Shown here in pieces: positions 1-12,171 of a stretch of 64,000 nt of DNA (positions within the stretch are counted from its first letter, which is position 1; the number at the start of each line of letters is the position of its first letter). Origin of the DNA: Trichoplax sp. H2. Lineage: Eukaryota > Placozoa > Uniplacotomia > Trichoplacea. The notes below the pieces were generated by a model. That model had not been told where the DNA came from. It worked only from the letters and a program-made list of their open reading frames with translations, and did not search any database. Location: the NCBI GenBank assembly GCA_003344405.1, contig NOWV01000143.1, forward strand, positions 124,001 to 188,000, written 5' to 3'. The position numbers and the translations under genes were made by a program.

Positions 1-779
1 CTCAGTTAATCATTACAATTTGAATTATTCTCTTTCAATTCCCTGTTATGAAGGCGTGCACGTAGTGTTTTTATCCCACTTTTTCTTACGGAAAACATCG
101 TGCAATACAACTTTGTTATTACACTCTCATAATGCTAGCGTCGAGCTTGTAGTACACGAATGGATGGCCACTACAGTAAAACATAGCTGAAACAAAGTAA
201 CACCTCGATACAGTAAGAAGCAAACTACTGCTACCACACGCTAGAATAAAGCAAGGGAAAAGGTGGAAATAGAGCAGACTATGGAGAAAAAGTCTGCCAA
301 TTGGCAGATTGGGCTAGACTACCAACAAATTGAATTGCCATTTTAATTGAATTGAATTTACTGGAGTCATTTGATAATAAAAATGGGACAGCCAATGTCG
401 TTAATATACGTTTGTGTGATCTCTACGTATGTATGCGTGTTTCTACAGATGGCTGGAAAAGAAAGCCTGCAGTAAATACTAGCTGGATATTTGATTACAG
501 ACAGTAGAGGAGGCAAAAATCAATGTACATTGTTCCATTTCGCCATGCACAATCGCATATTCTAAACATTGCATATCATTATTTTATTGAATGAAACCTA
601 GCGGACTACGATGTTTATTTTTAACCTCTTTATGTTGAGATATTTCCTGGATAGATTAGAACGTATGAACATTTTTATTGATACAGTATAGCTTGTGCAG
701 TTGTAAGCTTGACTAATTTTCATGGAGATATTATGCAATGAATAAGCCAACCTCCTCTAGAAGCCTATAATTATATACA
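1..779. other. Intergenic, no gene recognised
   Basis: AT-rich sequence upstream of the MTMR promoter block. No exon with a convincing splice frame and no repeat shared with the rest of the window was seen. Confidence 0.5.
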
Positions 780-1319
780 AATTGGTAATGATATCATTTT
801 ATTTCATAGCCATTCCTGTAGTAAGAAAGTGGCCGGCCATTGCTATACCGTTGGCTTTGCCTGCAAAATCAATGTCTCTACAGTAATGATAATAACCAAT
901 CTGCTGCGGCTGACGTCACTACTTTCATACAGTTCACCATGGCTGTACTACGCCGTGAAGTTAGTATGGGTACCAAACTGCGTTTCCGTCATAGTATAGC
1001 GCACCACCCCCATACTTGCTTTACACACCGAAACGGCCAACCCACCAATGAACTGTGTGTTGACGCATCCTGTACGTTGTACAGTATACTGTACAATGTA
1101 CGACCACTCGTGCAGTACTGTGACTGTTGGCGAGGGCAATGGACTACGCCAACGCGTTGTACCCTAAGGTCTGCCTACCTGGGCACTGGGCCAGGGACTC
1201 GACACGAAGTAAAACCGCCGTACGGAGAAGCCTTGAGTGTCTGAAATCGCATCAATCAATCGGCCCAAGACAAACCACTCAATAACGGTATTAGATTTGC
1301 GTTTTGGCCTTACAACACG
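780..1319 (+). promoter_or_regulatory. Probable promoter/5' UTR of the MTMR gene
   Basis: This block has clearly more G+C and CpG than its surroundings and ends at the ATG of the 24-nt first exon. It contains an open frame of about 134 codons (840-1244) with a weak antisense frame. Neither resembles a known protein, and both are better read as by-products of the higher GC content. An imperfect palindrome of 13-bp arms is centred at 1086/1087. No TATA box is evident. Assignment as promoter rests on position and composition only. Confidence 0.35.
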
Positions 1320-4300
1320 ATGGATTACCTACAAACAACTAAGGTATGTTAGCCAAGAATAAAATCGAGACCACACGATCATGCTATTCCAACTGATTTT
1401 CAAATTTCCCTTCATGTCTGGCGTTATACAGTCCATGGGATTGTGAAGAATTGATCAAAATGTTGTCATACGGGTCCAGTTGAGACTGGTTGAGGCTAGT
1501 TGAGACTGGTTGAGACTAGTTGAGACGGATGTGTTGTCTTCCCTCTAGGTTGTATCTGGCTCTAGTATCTGCCTTTGGATAGATCGTTATACAGTCCATG
1601 GGATTGTAAAGAATTGATCGAAATGTTATCATACGGGTCCAGATGAGGCTCGTTAAGACTAGTTGAGACTGGTTGAAACTAGTTGAGACGGATGTGTTGT
1701 CTTCCCTCTAGGTATATCTGCCTTTGGATAGATCGTTATACAGTCCATGGGATTGTAAAGAATTGATCAAAATGTTGTCATACGGGTCCAGTTGAGACTG
1801 GTTGAGGCTAGTTGAGNNNNNNNNNNNNNNNNNNNNACCTACAAACAACTAAGGTATGTTAGCCAAGAATTAAATCGAGACCACACGATCATGCTATTCC
1901 AACTGATTTTCAAATTTCCCTTCATGTCTGGCGTTATACAGTCCAAGGGATTGTGAAGAATTGATCAAAATGTTGTCATACGGGTCCAGTTGAGGCTGGT
2001 TGAGACTGGTTGAGACTGGTTGAGACTGGTTGAGACTGGTTGAGGCTGATTGAGACTGGTTGAGGCTGATTGAGACTGGTTGAGGCTGATTGAGACTGGT
2101 TAAGACTAGTTGAGACGGATGTGTTGTCTTCCCTCTAGGTTGTATCTGCCTTTGGATAGATCGTTATAGTACAGTCCATGGGGATTGTGAAGAATTGATC
2201 AAAATGTTGTCATACGGGTCCAGTTGAGACTGGTTGAGACTAGTTGAAACGGATGTGTTGTCTTCCCTCTAGGTATATCTGCCTTTGGATAGATCAGCCA
2301 GCGATGATGAGTTCTAGAGGGGAGGGATTATTTTCTTCCTTGATTTAAAATGGCTGTAATCAAGTCAACATTCGATGGCTAAAGTAGTGGTGTAGAAGGA
2401 TAGCTGTACAACGTATCAGTAAATTAGTGATCGATCAATGATACGGACTACGATCAAGGGGTAGACTACTGATGATAGCATGCCATCACGCCTAACGACG
2501 ATTAGCGGCTGCTAGCTTCTCTCTTCACTCCTTACATTCATCTCGCTTACATAAATCCATATTCTATCCAATGTATATAGATATACACTCATGTAGATTT
2601 GCCTTTTAAATCAAACGAAAGTAACAAGCTAAGTAATGATCAATAAAATAGGTTAAATATGGTCCCGGTGATCGATGAGATAGAATAACAAGCTCTGTTT
2701 GCAAGGCACAATGTATTTACAACAGTCGTTATTTCTTTCCAATAATCTATCGTATCAACCTTGATGGTTTAACGTAAGCGGCAAGCTCCAACTTTCATTT
2801 TTTGTATTTGGACATGTTGATTGATGACTTGCATACTGTAATTCACTTCAATTAAATCGACTGGCTATGGTTCGTAAGTTGCTAATGCAATAAAATCGTC
2901 AAGCTTACAATCTGTTATCAGGTTAGGAAGACTAGCTAGGAGCGACGGCCCGGCCTATAGTGCAGTACTGGCGTGAAAATAGTCACTGATTCAATGATGT
3001 GGTGACAGAGAAAGGATTATGTTATCCACAGTACATAATGGATTGAAAATAGATTAATTGACAAGGTTAAATACGTTTATCCACTGCAAACAGAAATCTT
3101 TCGGCGTAATTTATCGCTAANNNNNNNNNNNNNNNNNNNNACGGATGTGTTGTCTTCCCTCTAGGTATATCTGCCTTTGGATAGATCGTTATACAGTCCA
3201 TGGGATTGTAAAGAATTGATCAAAATGTTGTCATACGGGTCCAGTTGAGACTGGTTGAGGCTAGTTGAGGCTAGTTGAGACTGGTTGAGACTAGTTGAGA
3301 CGGATGTGTTGTCTTCCCTCTAGGTATATCTGCCTTTGGATAGATCGTTATACAGTCCATGGGATTGTAAAGAATTGATCAAAATGTTGTCATACGGGTC
3401 CAGTTGAGACTGGTTGAGACTAGTTGAGACTGGTTGAGACTAGTTGAGACGGATGTGTTGTCTTCCCTTTAGGTATATCTGCCTTTGCATAGATCAGCCA
3501 GCGATGATGAGTTCTAGAGGGGAGGGATTATTTTCTTCCTTGATTTAAAATGGCTGTAATCAAGTCAACATTCGACGGCTAAAGTAGTGGTGTAGAAGGA
3601 TAGCTGTACAACGTATCAGTAAATTAGTGATCGATCAATGATACGGACTACGATCAAGGGGTAGACTACTGATGATAGCATGCCATCACGCCTAACGACG
3701 ATTAGCGGCTGCTAGCTTCTCTCTTCACTCCTTACATACATTCATCTCGCTTACATAAATCCATATTCTATCCAATGCATATAGATATACACTCATGTAG
3801 ATTTGCCTTTTAAATCAGACGAAAGTGACAAGCTAAGTAATAATCAATAAAATAGGTTAAATAGGGTCCCGGTTATCGATGAGATAGAATGACAAGCTCT
3901 GTTTGCAAGGCACAATGCTTTTACAACAGTCGATATTTCTTTCAAATAATCTATCCTATCAACCTTGATGGTTTACCGTAAGCGGCAAGCTCCAACTTTC
4001 ATTTTTTGTTTTTGGACATGATGATTGATGACTTGCATACTGTAATTCACTTCAATTAAATCGACTGGCTATGGTTCGTAAGTTGCTAATGCAATAAAAT
4101 CGTCAAGCTTACAATCTGTTATCAGGTTAGGAAGACTAGCTAAGAGCGACGGCCCGGCCTATAGTGCAGTACTGGCGTGAAAATAGTCACTGATTCAATG
4201 ATGTGGTGACAGAGAAAGGATTATGTTATCCACAGTACATAATGGATTGAAGATAGATTAATTGACAAGGTTAAAATACGTTTATCCACTACAAACAGAA

Positions 4301-7300
4301 ATCTTTCGGCGTAATTTATCGCTAATGAATGCTCACACACACTGACGACAATACGCTGCAGTATGCCTTTCGTGGCATAGAATTAGTAATACTTTATGGA
4401 TACTATCACTAGTTGGAACGATTAAAATCTCACGTTATCAGGTTCAAATAGGTACATAGACTATAAATCGTAATCTTACCAAGCAGTTATCACCAAAGAG
4501 TATTGACATCCTACGTGATACAATACCAGTGAGTATGCTATGTTGAACATAAAATGAGTCATACTTTACAGAAACTATTACTAGCTTTCGAAAGAATAGC
4601 ACATTACATTATACAATCATCGATAGTACGATTCTTAGATTCAAAATTATCAAAGAATAGACAGTTAAGATGGTCGATCAATGTGATTTTATCGTGGATG
4701 ACTCACTGGTAAATGCGTTACGAGATCACTTCATTTTATTGATTGATTACTTCCAGACGCTGCTTAATATTACGTATTGATCGAATATATTTTGACAGAC
4801 GCATAAAATGTAAAAACGATTGGCTATAAACGTACTATTATTAACCTTTGATGGATTATTTACTTGTACTCATCTATCGTCCTTTATACACCAAGAATTG
4901 TGATTTGATTTCAAATTTGTATGTACCAGTACTTTGATTTTTGCTCATGATATTGTACAGCATAAATTGAGATAATTTCCTGTCCTGATTTTCTCCTTGT
5001 GATTATCTTTGCAACATCAGATTCTAATTCTTGCGTAATTTATTGCAATTTGCTCATTTCGTATTTACAGGTAGATAAGGTCACATTGAAAGATAGATTT
5101 AATCCAAGCTTTGAAAATAACGGAACGCTTCATTTAACAGCAACCCATCTAATTTTTATTAATCCTGCAGTTAATCCAGAACTATGGGTAATTACAATGC
5201 TAATTAAGAAATGCTTTATGTCAAATATTCTACAGTATATCTTATATTCAATTGCAATGGATGAAATTGAATACAAACTCCATATGTACGGTGGTTACTG
5301 TTGGAAGCAATTAGTCTAATACTCTACTAGCTTAAATATATTGAGCTTAAATTTCATCTTATGTGTACTTCTGTTGAATACTTGTCATAAATTAGATTAA
5401 TAGCAACATTAGTTTTAACTTATTCATTTTTGGATCAATTATATTAAATAGACCTTTGAGTGATTGCTAAAGTAAAGTTTTAGTGCAATTTTGGTAAATC
5501 AGATTTTTCATCATGGTATCAGCCAAACTGATCCAGTGATAATTTTCTTATATTTTTAGTTATCTTACTCGCATATAGCTACTGTGGAGAAGCAGCAAAT
5601 TAGTATTAAAGGAGCACCACTAAAAATTGTCTGTAAAGATTTTCGTGTCCTAAACTTTGTCTTCTACAAGGAGCCTGATTGTCAAGACGTTTATGTCTCA
5701 CTACAAAATTTAACAAAACCAGGTATGTTTACAAATGTAGAAATATTAATTGAAATTAGGCTTAGTAATTACTACCAATTCCTAAAATTACTTGTTTAAA
5801 ATTATCGTCCTCAGTAAATTATGCGGAATTGCACGCCTTTACTTACGAACCTCCTGGTAGTAAATGGCCTAGATCTGACGGATGGAATATTTTCGAATTC
5901 GAAGCTGAAATGACTCGCTTAGAAGTACCGAGTGATTTGTGGAGGAAAACAGATATTAATAAAGATTATAAGGTAAAATTACGATCATAAATCTATTTAA
6001 TGTGCACACGTTGTTGTTCCTTAGCTACTACCATATGTAGAGTTGATTCTTCGCTTATGATCTAAAAATATTACCGTCGTATTATATTAGCAATCGCTAA
6101 ATAACATGATTATGTAATGGTGTTGTAAATACTCTGTGTAGCTATGTCCAACCTATCCTGAAGTCTTGTATGTGCCAGCGACAGCTACAGAAGAGACTCT
6201 AACCGGTAGTGCATCTTTTCGTAGCAGAGGTAGACTACCCGTTCTGACTTATTACCATAAATACAACAAGGTAGAATTTTGTTTTATTATTGTTAAAGCT
6301 ATCTAAACTAATAATTAGCGAGTACTAGACTACTCGATCTGATAGATTTGATAGACAATTTATTCGTAAGGTTATTTTTCAGTACATGTTAAATTCTTGC
6401 ACGTAGACTGCCTTATGCCGCAGTAGTCAGCCATTAACAGGAATGCGGGGAAGAAGCGTAGATGATGAACAATTATTACAGGCTGTAATTCAATCAAATC
6501 CGAAGTCTCCTGTTATGTATATAGTAGATACCAGACCTAAGGTAATTCGACCAATGTCATTTACTTATATTATCATTTATTGATGTCTATACTTATTTAA
6601 GAATTGCATTATGGACTGAATTTAGATTAATGCTATGGCGAATAAGGCTGCTGGCAAAGGTTATGAAAATTTGGACAATTATCCTAATGTTCTATATCGA
6701 TTTCGTGGAATACAAAATATTCATGTTATGCGAGAGAGTTTGCAAAAGTTATCGGAAGGTTAGCCAATTACTCCACGATCATGTGAATATCATTAATTTT
6801 TTATGCTAATCAATCGCTAACTTGTAATTAATGTGTCTTCTAGTTATAGAAAATCCTGCGCTAAATGCTGGCGAATTTTTCGATTCTTTAGATAGTAGTA
6901 GTTGGCTTAAGCATATTAGATCAGTAATTGATACGTCTAGATTTATTGCCCTGGTTAGTATCGCGTCGGTACAAGACGAAATTCAGATTTAAAGGATTAC
7001 CTTGTTTTTTAAAGTGACGTAGATTGTAATGTTATACTTTTTAGGCAATGCTAATGGATAATGCATCAGTATTATGCCACTGTAGTGATGGATGGGATAG
7101 AACTGCTCAAACATGTGCTTTAGCATCGTTATTTCTAGACCCATATTACAGAACAATTAAAGGCTACCAGGTACAGTAAATTGGCTATTCCAATATAGTT
7201 GCCAGTCATTCTATAAACAATATAAATTGACGCTTTAGATATTAATTGAGAAAGACTGGCTTGCATTTGGCCATAAATTCAACTGCCGGTAAGAGATTTA

Positions 7301-8566
7301 CTTTTAGATATCGGTTTATTTCAAAATTAGTTACTAACTATAGTATTATTATGAATTCTTTGACGAACTTGATTTAGTTGTGGATTACTACGCCGTGAAA
7401 ACCGCGAAGTTTCGCCTGTATTCACACAATTTATAGATTGTACATGGCAGATAATGCAACAGTTTCCGTTCGCATTTGAATTTAACGAACAATTTCTTTT
7501 AACTATACATGACCATGTTTATTCTTGCCAGGTTAGTTACTATTAGTAAGACTATTCCTGAGATCTTTAAAATTGATATGTGCTAATATTAGTAAAATAT
7601 CAGGAATATAGTCTATCTTCTTTAAATTCTATCAATTTTTCTATAGTTTGGAAATTTCTTAGGAAACTGCCAACAGGACAGAAGGAAGGAGTCGTACGTA
7701 ATATAGCTGACGTATTAATTTATGTTTCAAAATTGGGTTTCATCTATCTCTGTTTAGTGAAATACTAAATCTTTTACCAATTATACGGATAGACTTTCTG
7801 AAAAGACCTATTCATTGTGGGGTTATATGTGCAAACAGTTGGCAACATATTTGAACCCTTACTACGACCCAAACTTTAATGCAGATAAAAGAGGAATAAT
7901 TATTCCATTGATAAATCCTCAGTGTATAAGGTAATCATTAAAGTCAGTTCATAATGTTATTACTATATCAATACACAACTCAAATAGCAGCATTTGAAAT
8001 TGATGTAGGCATTAATTGTAGTATCCTTTCATATAGATTCTGGTCGGGTATGTATAATAGACATGCTTTGGCTCATTCTAAGTCCGAAACAATAGAGGAT
8101 CGAGCTACCAGAATTTATGCTGATAATAAGAAATTGGAGAAAGAAATCTCAGCTATATCCGAAGTAAATTATATTGTTACTATATAATTGATGCATTTTA
8201 GCTTTCTATAACTATAAAGTTTACCCATAAGCGCTTTCAGTACAGTATATGTGATGTGTTCAATTTGATGCACAGGAAATTGCACTTTTAGAAAATAAAA
8301 GCGCTGAGGGTCAAGTAAATGGATCAATTCGCGAAAATCCAGAGGATGAAGATGAAAATTCTAATTTACAACTAAATCATGATCTGAAGACGATGGATAG
8401 CTCTACTACCGAAATAGATGTACAGCAAGCTACAGAAATAGTAGACAGCAATACTCTTTCAGAATTTGAGCAATTAGCTGTCCAGGATTCTATTAGTGAC
8501 GGAAACGAAGTAAAAAACACAGAGATGACTAAAGATGTAAATTATACTATTTCCGATGAGGCTTAG
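1320..8566 (+). CDS. MTMR6: Myotubularin-related phosphoinositide 3-phosphatase, MTMR6/7/8 type (15 exons)
   Basis: Exons: 1320-1343, 5071-5187, 5560-5722, 5815-5972, 6142-6270, 6407-6541, 6626-6758, 6844-6953, 7045-7170, 7239-7288, 7378-7531, 7647-7693, 7793-7930, 8037-8163, 8276-8566 (TAG stop). All introns are GT-AG and phases agree, giving about 633 aa (human MTMR6 is about 621). Seen: an N-terminal PH-GRAM region (residues 1 to ~110, including TATHLIF), then the myotubularin phosphatase domain with [10 protein letters not shown], where C336 and R342 form the CX5R catalytic loop. Next come the SPVFTQF and FGNFLGNCQ blocks, a short charged helix ([12 protein letters not shown]) likely to be coiled coil, and an acidic, Ser/Thr-rich tail encoded by the last exon. 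Known of the family: it removes the 3-phosphate from PI3P and PI(3,5)P2 on endosomal membranes and pairs with MTMR9. The first exon (MDYLQTTK) matches the family N-terminus in length and splice phase. The MTMR6 versus 7 versus 8 choice is not resolved; one pre-duplication gene is likely. The phosphatase looks active. Confidence 0.93.
1424..2296 (+). repeat. Nested minisatellite: 10-bp units inside ~160-bp higher-order repeats
   Basis: The higher-order unit starts with a segment around ATACAGTCCATGGGATTG. It continues through GTCATACGGGTCCAG, a run of 10-bp units (TTGAGACTGG and variants TTGAGACTAG, TTGAGGCTAG), and a tail GGATGTGTTGTCTTCCCTC. The unit recurs at about 1425, 1587 and 1734 before gap 1, and at about 1934 and 2163 after it. 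The longest 10-bp run is 1989-2118, 13 units. Units differ in number of 10-mers, as expected from slippage or unequal exchange. The block lies in intron 1 of the MTMR gene. Confidence 0.9.
1817..1836. other. Assembly gap 1 (20 N)
   Basis: Sequence restarts at 1837 with a copy of 1327 onward, including the last 17 bases of MTMR exon 1 and its splice donor. About 100 bp before the minisatellite is therefore present twice. Confidence 0.95.
2296..3120 (+). repeat. Segmental duplication, copy 1 (~825 bp)
   Basis: Nearly identical to 3496-4325, offset 1200 at the left end, with a few substitutions and small indels (for example a 4-bp insertion near 3738 in the second copy). It holds no open frame. 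It may be a real local duplication or two alleles placed in tandem by the assembler; gap 2 directly at its right end favours the second view. Confidence 0.9.
3121..3140. other. Assembly gap 2 (20 N)
   Basis: The left side ends at the point matching 4325 in the second duplicate copy; the right side restarts inside the minisatellite. The true distance across the gap is unknown. Confidence 0.95.
3141..3494 (+). repeat. Continuation of the nested minisatellite after gap 2
   Basis: The same higher-order unit as in 1424-2296, with starts at about 3189 and 3349, each carrying four to seven 10-bp TTGAGACTGG-type units. It joins directly to the second copy of the segmental duplication at about 3495, just as the first array joins the first copy at about 2295. 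Confidence 0.88.
3496..4325 (+). repeat. Segmental duplication, copy 2
   Basis: Second copy of 2296-3120, running without a break into unique intron-1 sequence that leads to MTMR exon 2 at 5071. It is therefore the copy anchored to the gene on its right side. Confidence 0.9.
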
Positions 8567-9430
8567 TGAATACAGTTTAAATAATAATTATGCGGCAGGT
8601 GGCTGACAGCTAGGAATAGCAAGTTCGATCTAATTATACATTAATATGTTTAGTTTAAAATTGTGTATTAAATGCAACTATCACACTGATGTTTATTCAA
8701 AAGTATACCTTGAGTATTTTGTATAAATAGGTAGAGAGCTAGGGTTACGAACAGAATATGTCACTTGATTGTTTACGCATCCTTTGGATGTTTTTAAATG
8801 ACGTTTTGTAGGAATTATACTGTTTCAGAATGCTACTGTTAACTCAATGATAGTCAATTTCTGCATATGTACAATATTCGTTTCTTGGACACTACTTTTA
8901 TAACTCTCTACGTACTGTTAAGTTTTATCTTGTAACTCGTAAAGTTATATCTTTTATCGATAACAAATACTCCGTAGTCGAAAATATTAAGAAAAGCATC
9001 AACTAAGATGCTATCTTATCATATGAGCTAGTTCATTTTCAGTTGAAAGTTTTATTTTCTGAACCGTCAATCGAAATCCTTGTTGGATGATTGATAGGCC
9101 ACTTTACTAACATCAAGGGATATTTCTACAAAAATTTAGCTTTTCAATTCACTTATATATTATTGATTGATATAGTTAAATATCATAGAGTAGTCATAAA
9201 TAATTAATACAACGCTACATGGGAAATGAATTTGTTAATGATACTATGGACATTGTTAAACGATTACACACTAGCACCTCAAAATGTAATTTCAGTAAAA
9301 TTATCAGAATAACTATTGCAGTATCCTATTTGGCGTCTGTTATAATATTTGAACATATAAAACTTATATAAGCGATCAATTCGTATTGTGTAAAAATATA
9401 AAGGAAAATATCCTAGTTGATATTCCAAAT
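8567..9430. other. Spacer between convergent MTMR and UCHL3 genes
   Basis: Holds the 3' ends of two convergent genes (MTMR + ends at 8566, UCHL3 - ends at 9431). It is AT-rich, and no further exon or repeat was recognised. No clear AATAAA signal stands close to either stop codon. Confidence 0.5.
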
Positions 9431-11491
9431 TTATGCTTGTGCCAACGCGATAATACTAAAATTTACTTCTGTTGGATCACGCTGCATAAGAGATTGACAC
9501 ACTTTAGCGGCATCCTAAATAGTAAGATATTAAGAGCAAGCATATTCGTGAACAGATATGTTTGCCGTAAGAAGAATGGTATTAATTAGTGATACGTAGA
9601 TAGGCTATTGCTGACGCTTGTAATATGAAAGCGTGAATAGCAATGAACATTACCTTTAGAAATGATTCGGGGCTTGAGGAGCCATGATTGATAGGGAACG
9701 GTTTGCGTCCATCTACATGAATTAAATCTTAACTTGTAAGAATTTATCGTACTATCAACGGCTTTCTTGCAGTATAGGTGGTGTACAACGTACCTAACTC
9801 ATATAAATGGCCACCATTTTGGACGAGAGCAACGTAATGCAAGTTAACCTCCTCGTTAACGCTTGGAGCCTAACACAACGAATAATTTTATTCATTCACC
9901 GACGATATAGCAAATTGCAAATGTCACAGTTTAGTAACTTGAGGATACAATTATAACCGGACGTACGTTCATACATATACTGCACATCAGCTAAATATTT
10001 GTACTGACGCTATTTACTGTAAATTAATAAAAGACTGTAATGTACTGTAGATCGCAATCATAACTGCTGGAAAATGATAAATTGTTATTTTCTATATATT
10101 GCCCATTACATCGGTGTACCATGAAGATTTAAGTATTGCTTTTAGCCTGTAAGATAGTCAAGTAATAATAATTATTGACAGTTACCTGAGTTTGCCCTTC
10201 ATGAGCGCATGCTTCGTGAGCAGAAGTAATTTCCTGATAGAGATTAATAAGAAATATCATTGATTTCGTGCAATCATTATACTGTAGTCGCATTCTCTAT
10301 TGTGAGGTTACAGTAGAATTGGTAGATGGTGAAATTTTAAAGATATCCTAGGTATACTTACATTATCATTTTCAAGATAGGCTGCTCTTTCTACCGCATT
10401 CATGTTAGCTGTAGCTTGTAAAAATTCCTTTAGGTAGCCATTATCGAGCTGAACATTTGCACTGTTGTTGCCGAATGCATGTATAAGTGCGATTGTACCA
10501 CAAGCGTTGCCAATCGTTTGCTTCATAAAATAGACATCGTCGCCAATAAACTACAGTACATCAGGCCAATACAATATACACTTACAATTTGTTACCAGAT
10601 TAATTAAATTTATGGTTATGGTTATAATTTGCTGTATCTGTAGGCACATATAAACAAATACTTAACTACTGCAAAATTAGATGTACTCGTATATTATAGC
10701 AGTACAATAAACTTTGTTCCTTTGCAGGATAACGAGTAGTTAGTTAGATAGACACTACAGTCCATGTAGACCTAATATTAACTCACTTATCGATTGATAC
10801 TATTTCTTAGTTTTTACAGTTACGAATGTTCGTATCTAGCTGACCTGGCCTTGAGTACCAAGTCGATTGACTTCATCAGTTATGTAATTTTCGTACTAGA
10901 TAAATTAATAAAACACGTAAACGCATTAGCAACTATAATTCCAACGACTATCATAGTGTTAAGGGAAATAGAAAGGTAAAAGAAAGCTGATATCAATCAC
11001 CTTCGATGTTATAGGAAATAGAACTAATAAGGCTACGACAGGTTGAGGTAAGAAAGCTAGTAATTCATCGTCTAATCCGAAAACATCGACAAACTGCCAT
11101 GCTTTGGGGACCCCTAAAGCATAAGCAAACTATTCCCTCGATATGAGGTTGATCACATCAAAATTAATAAACAAGCAGGCATTGCATCAATGACGTCTAT
11201 CAACTTGTAGTCTATCGATACGTTCTAATTCTTGGATTTCTTATTGGACGCTATGAGTAATACCTTGTTTATAGCCTAGCATAATAAATAGAATTATTTT
11301 CAAATTAGGATCATCTACACGTCGCACTGAATTCCATTGTACAGTATATATAGATCGCTTCTCACGTATGATTTGATCGATTTTCTATGCAGTTATGATA
11401 AGTAGGCTTCAATTTATAGCAATCTACGACGATTATGCAATACCTCTGGGTTGGATTCAAGCGGCAACCAACGTGATGTTTGACCGGACAT
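9431..11491 (-). CDS. UCHL3: Ubiquitin carboxyl-terminal hydrolase, UCHL3 type (9 exons)
   Basis: Exons in reading order on the - strand: 11491-11444, 11275-11264 (12 nt), 11129-11001, 10895-10845, 10550-10362, 10233-10186, 9869-9794, 9712-9654, 9514-9431 (TAA). Introns are GT-AG with matching phases, total about 231 aa (human UCHL3 is 230). Seen: a peptidase C12 fold with the oxyanion Gln and catalytic Cys in MKQTIGNAC (Q91, C97), catalytic His in VNLHYVALV (H170) and Asp in [15 protein letters not shown] (D185). The crossover loop segment carries AHEGQTQAPS. Known of the family: cysteine proteases that trim small adducts from the C-terminus of ubiquitin (UCHL3 also NEDD8) in the cytosol. 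The EGQTQAPS stretch and the overall length favour UCHL3 over UCHL1. All catalytic residues are present, so it should be active. Confidence 0.95.
11264..11275 (-). other. 12-nt microexon of the UCHL3 gene
   Basis: Reads AINK, flanked by a CTAG acceptor and a GTATTA donor on the - strand, phase 0 on both sides. Without it the protein lacks exactly four residues between the first exon (ending SNPE) and the next (starting FAYALG). With it the N-terminal alignment to UCHL3 is gap-free. Confidence 0.8.
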
Positions 11492-12165
11492 GTTTTCTTC
11501 CGCTTGCTATTGGAAAGTTAATAAATGACTGAATGAACTAGTTATACTTCAGGACTGAGCAATGAGTAGAGCGCAAGTCTATTTCTACTAAATTTGCCTT
11601 GCGACTTTAGTACACGAACTGGTTTGATACCGTAGTCTGTGCACCCTGCTACGGTACTGAATAATGCTGTACGTTGCCATTGCTACCGTATTACGATAGG
11701 CCACAGCAAGAGTACTGGATGATCGTCTGTCCGCCAATTCTATAGCAGTATTTTATTGATTGGTTTTATTTTTGGATGGACTCGAATTTTAGCGGCTATC
11801 TTTATAGCCCATTAGGCTGAGATCTTTTCCTGAAGAACTATTTACCGTTCTCCTGGTATATCAACGATCCAAGCTAGCGCCGACATACTTGATATTCATT
11901 ATACAAGGCCGATATACAAGTATCCTACTGGATGCAGGATAGTCAGTGGATACTAAGATATGATCGCCAAGCAATTTTCAAGAGGAAATGACAGACTTCC
12001 TTCTATGCAAGCAATAATTTTATAACGGGAAATTACAGACCTTTTAATTAATTTTATGATACTTTTGAATTTACACTGAAATGATTGTATTTTATAGATA
12101 GAGGAACAAATGGAGACAGTACTTGCACGTGCAATGCATCATTTTCCATAGCCTTTTATCACGCG
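11492..12165. other. Intergenic, 5' side of the UCHL3 gene
   Basis: Contains the UCHL3 promoter by position and then the left flank of the 286-bp tandem repeat. No gene or shared repeat was recognised. Confidence 0.45.
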
Positions 12166-12171
12166 CCTAGT

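Noticed and set aside
840-1244. 134-codon open frame and its antisense partner 1139-948
   Set aside because: No recognisable domain, located in the GC-richer block before a real start codon, and open on both strands as expected from composition.
4670-4708. ATG exon with a GTAAAT donor, first considered as MTMR exon 1
   Set aside because: The 24-nt exon at 1320-1343 matches the family N-terminus in both length and residues; this one does not resemble it.
7954-8187. 77-codon frame starting before MTMR exon 14
   Set aside because: Only 8037-8163 is exon; the upstream part is intron read through the acceptor.
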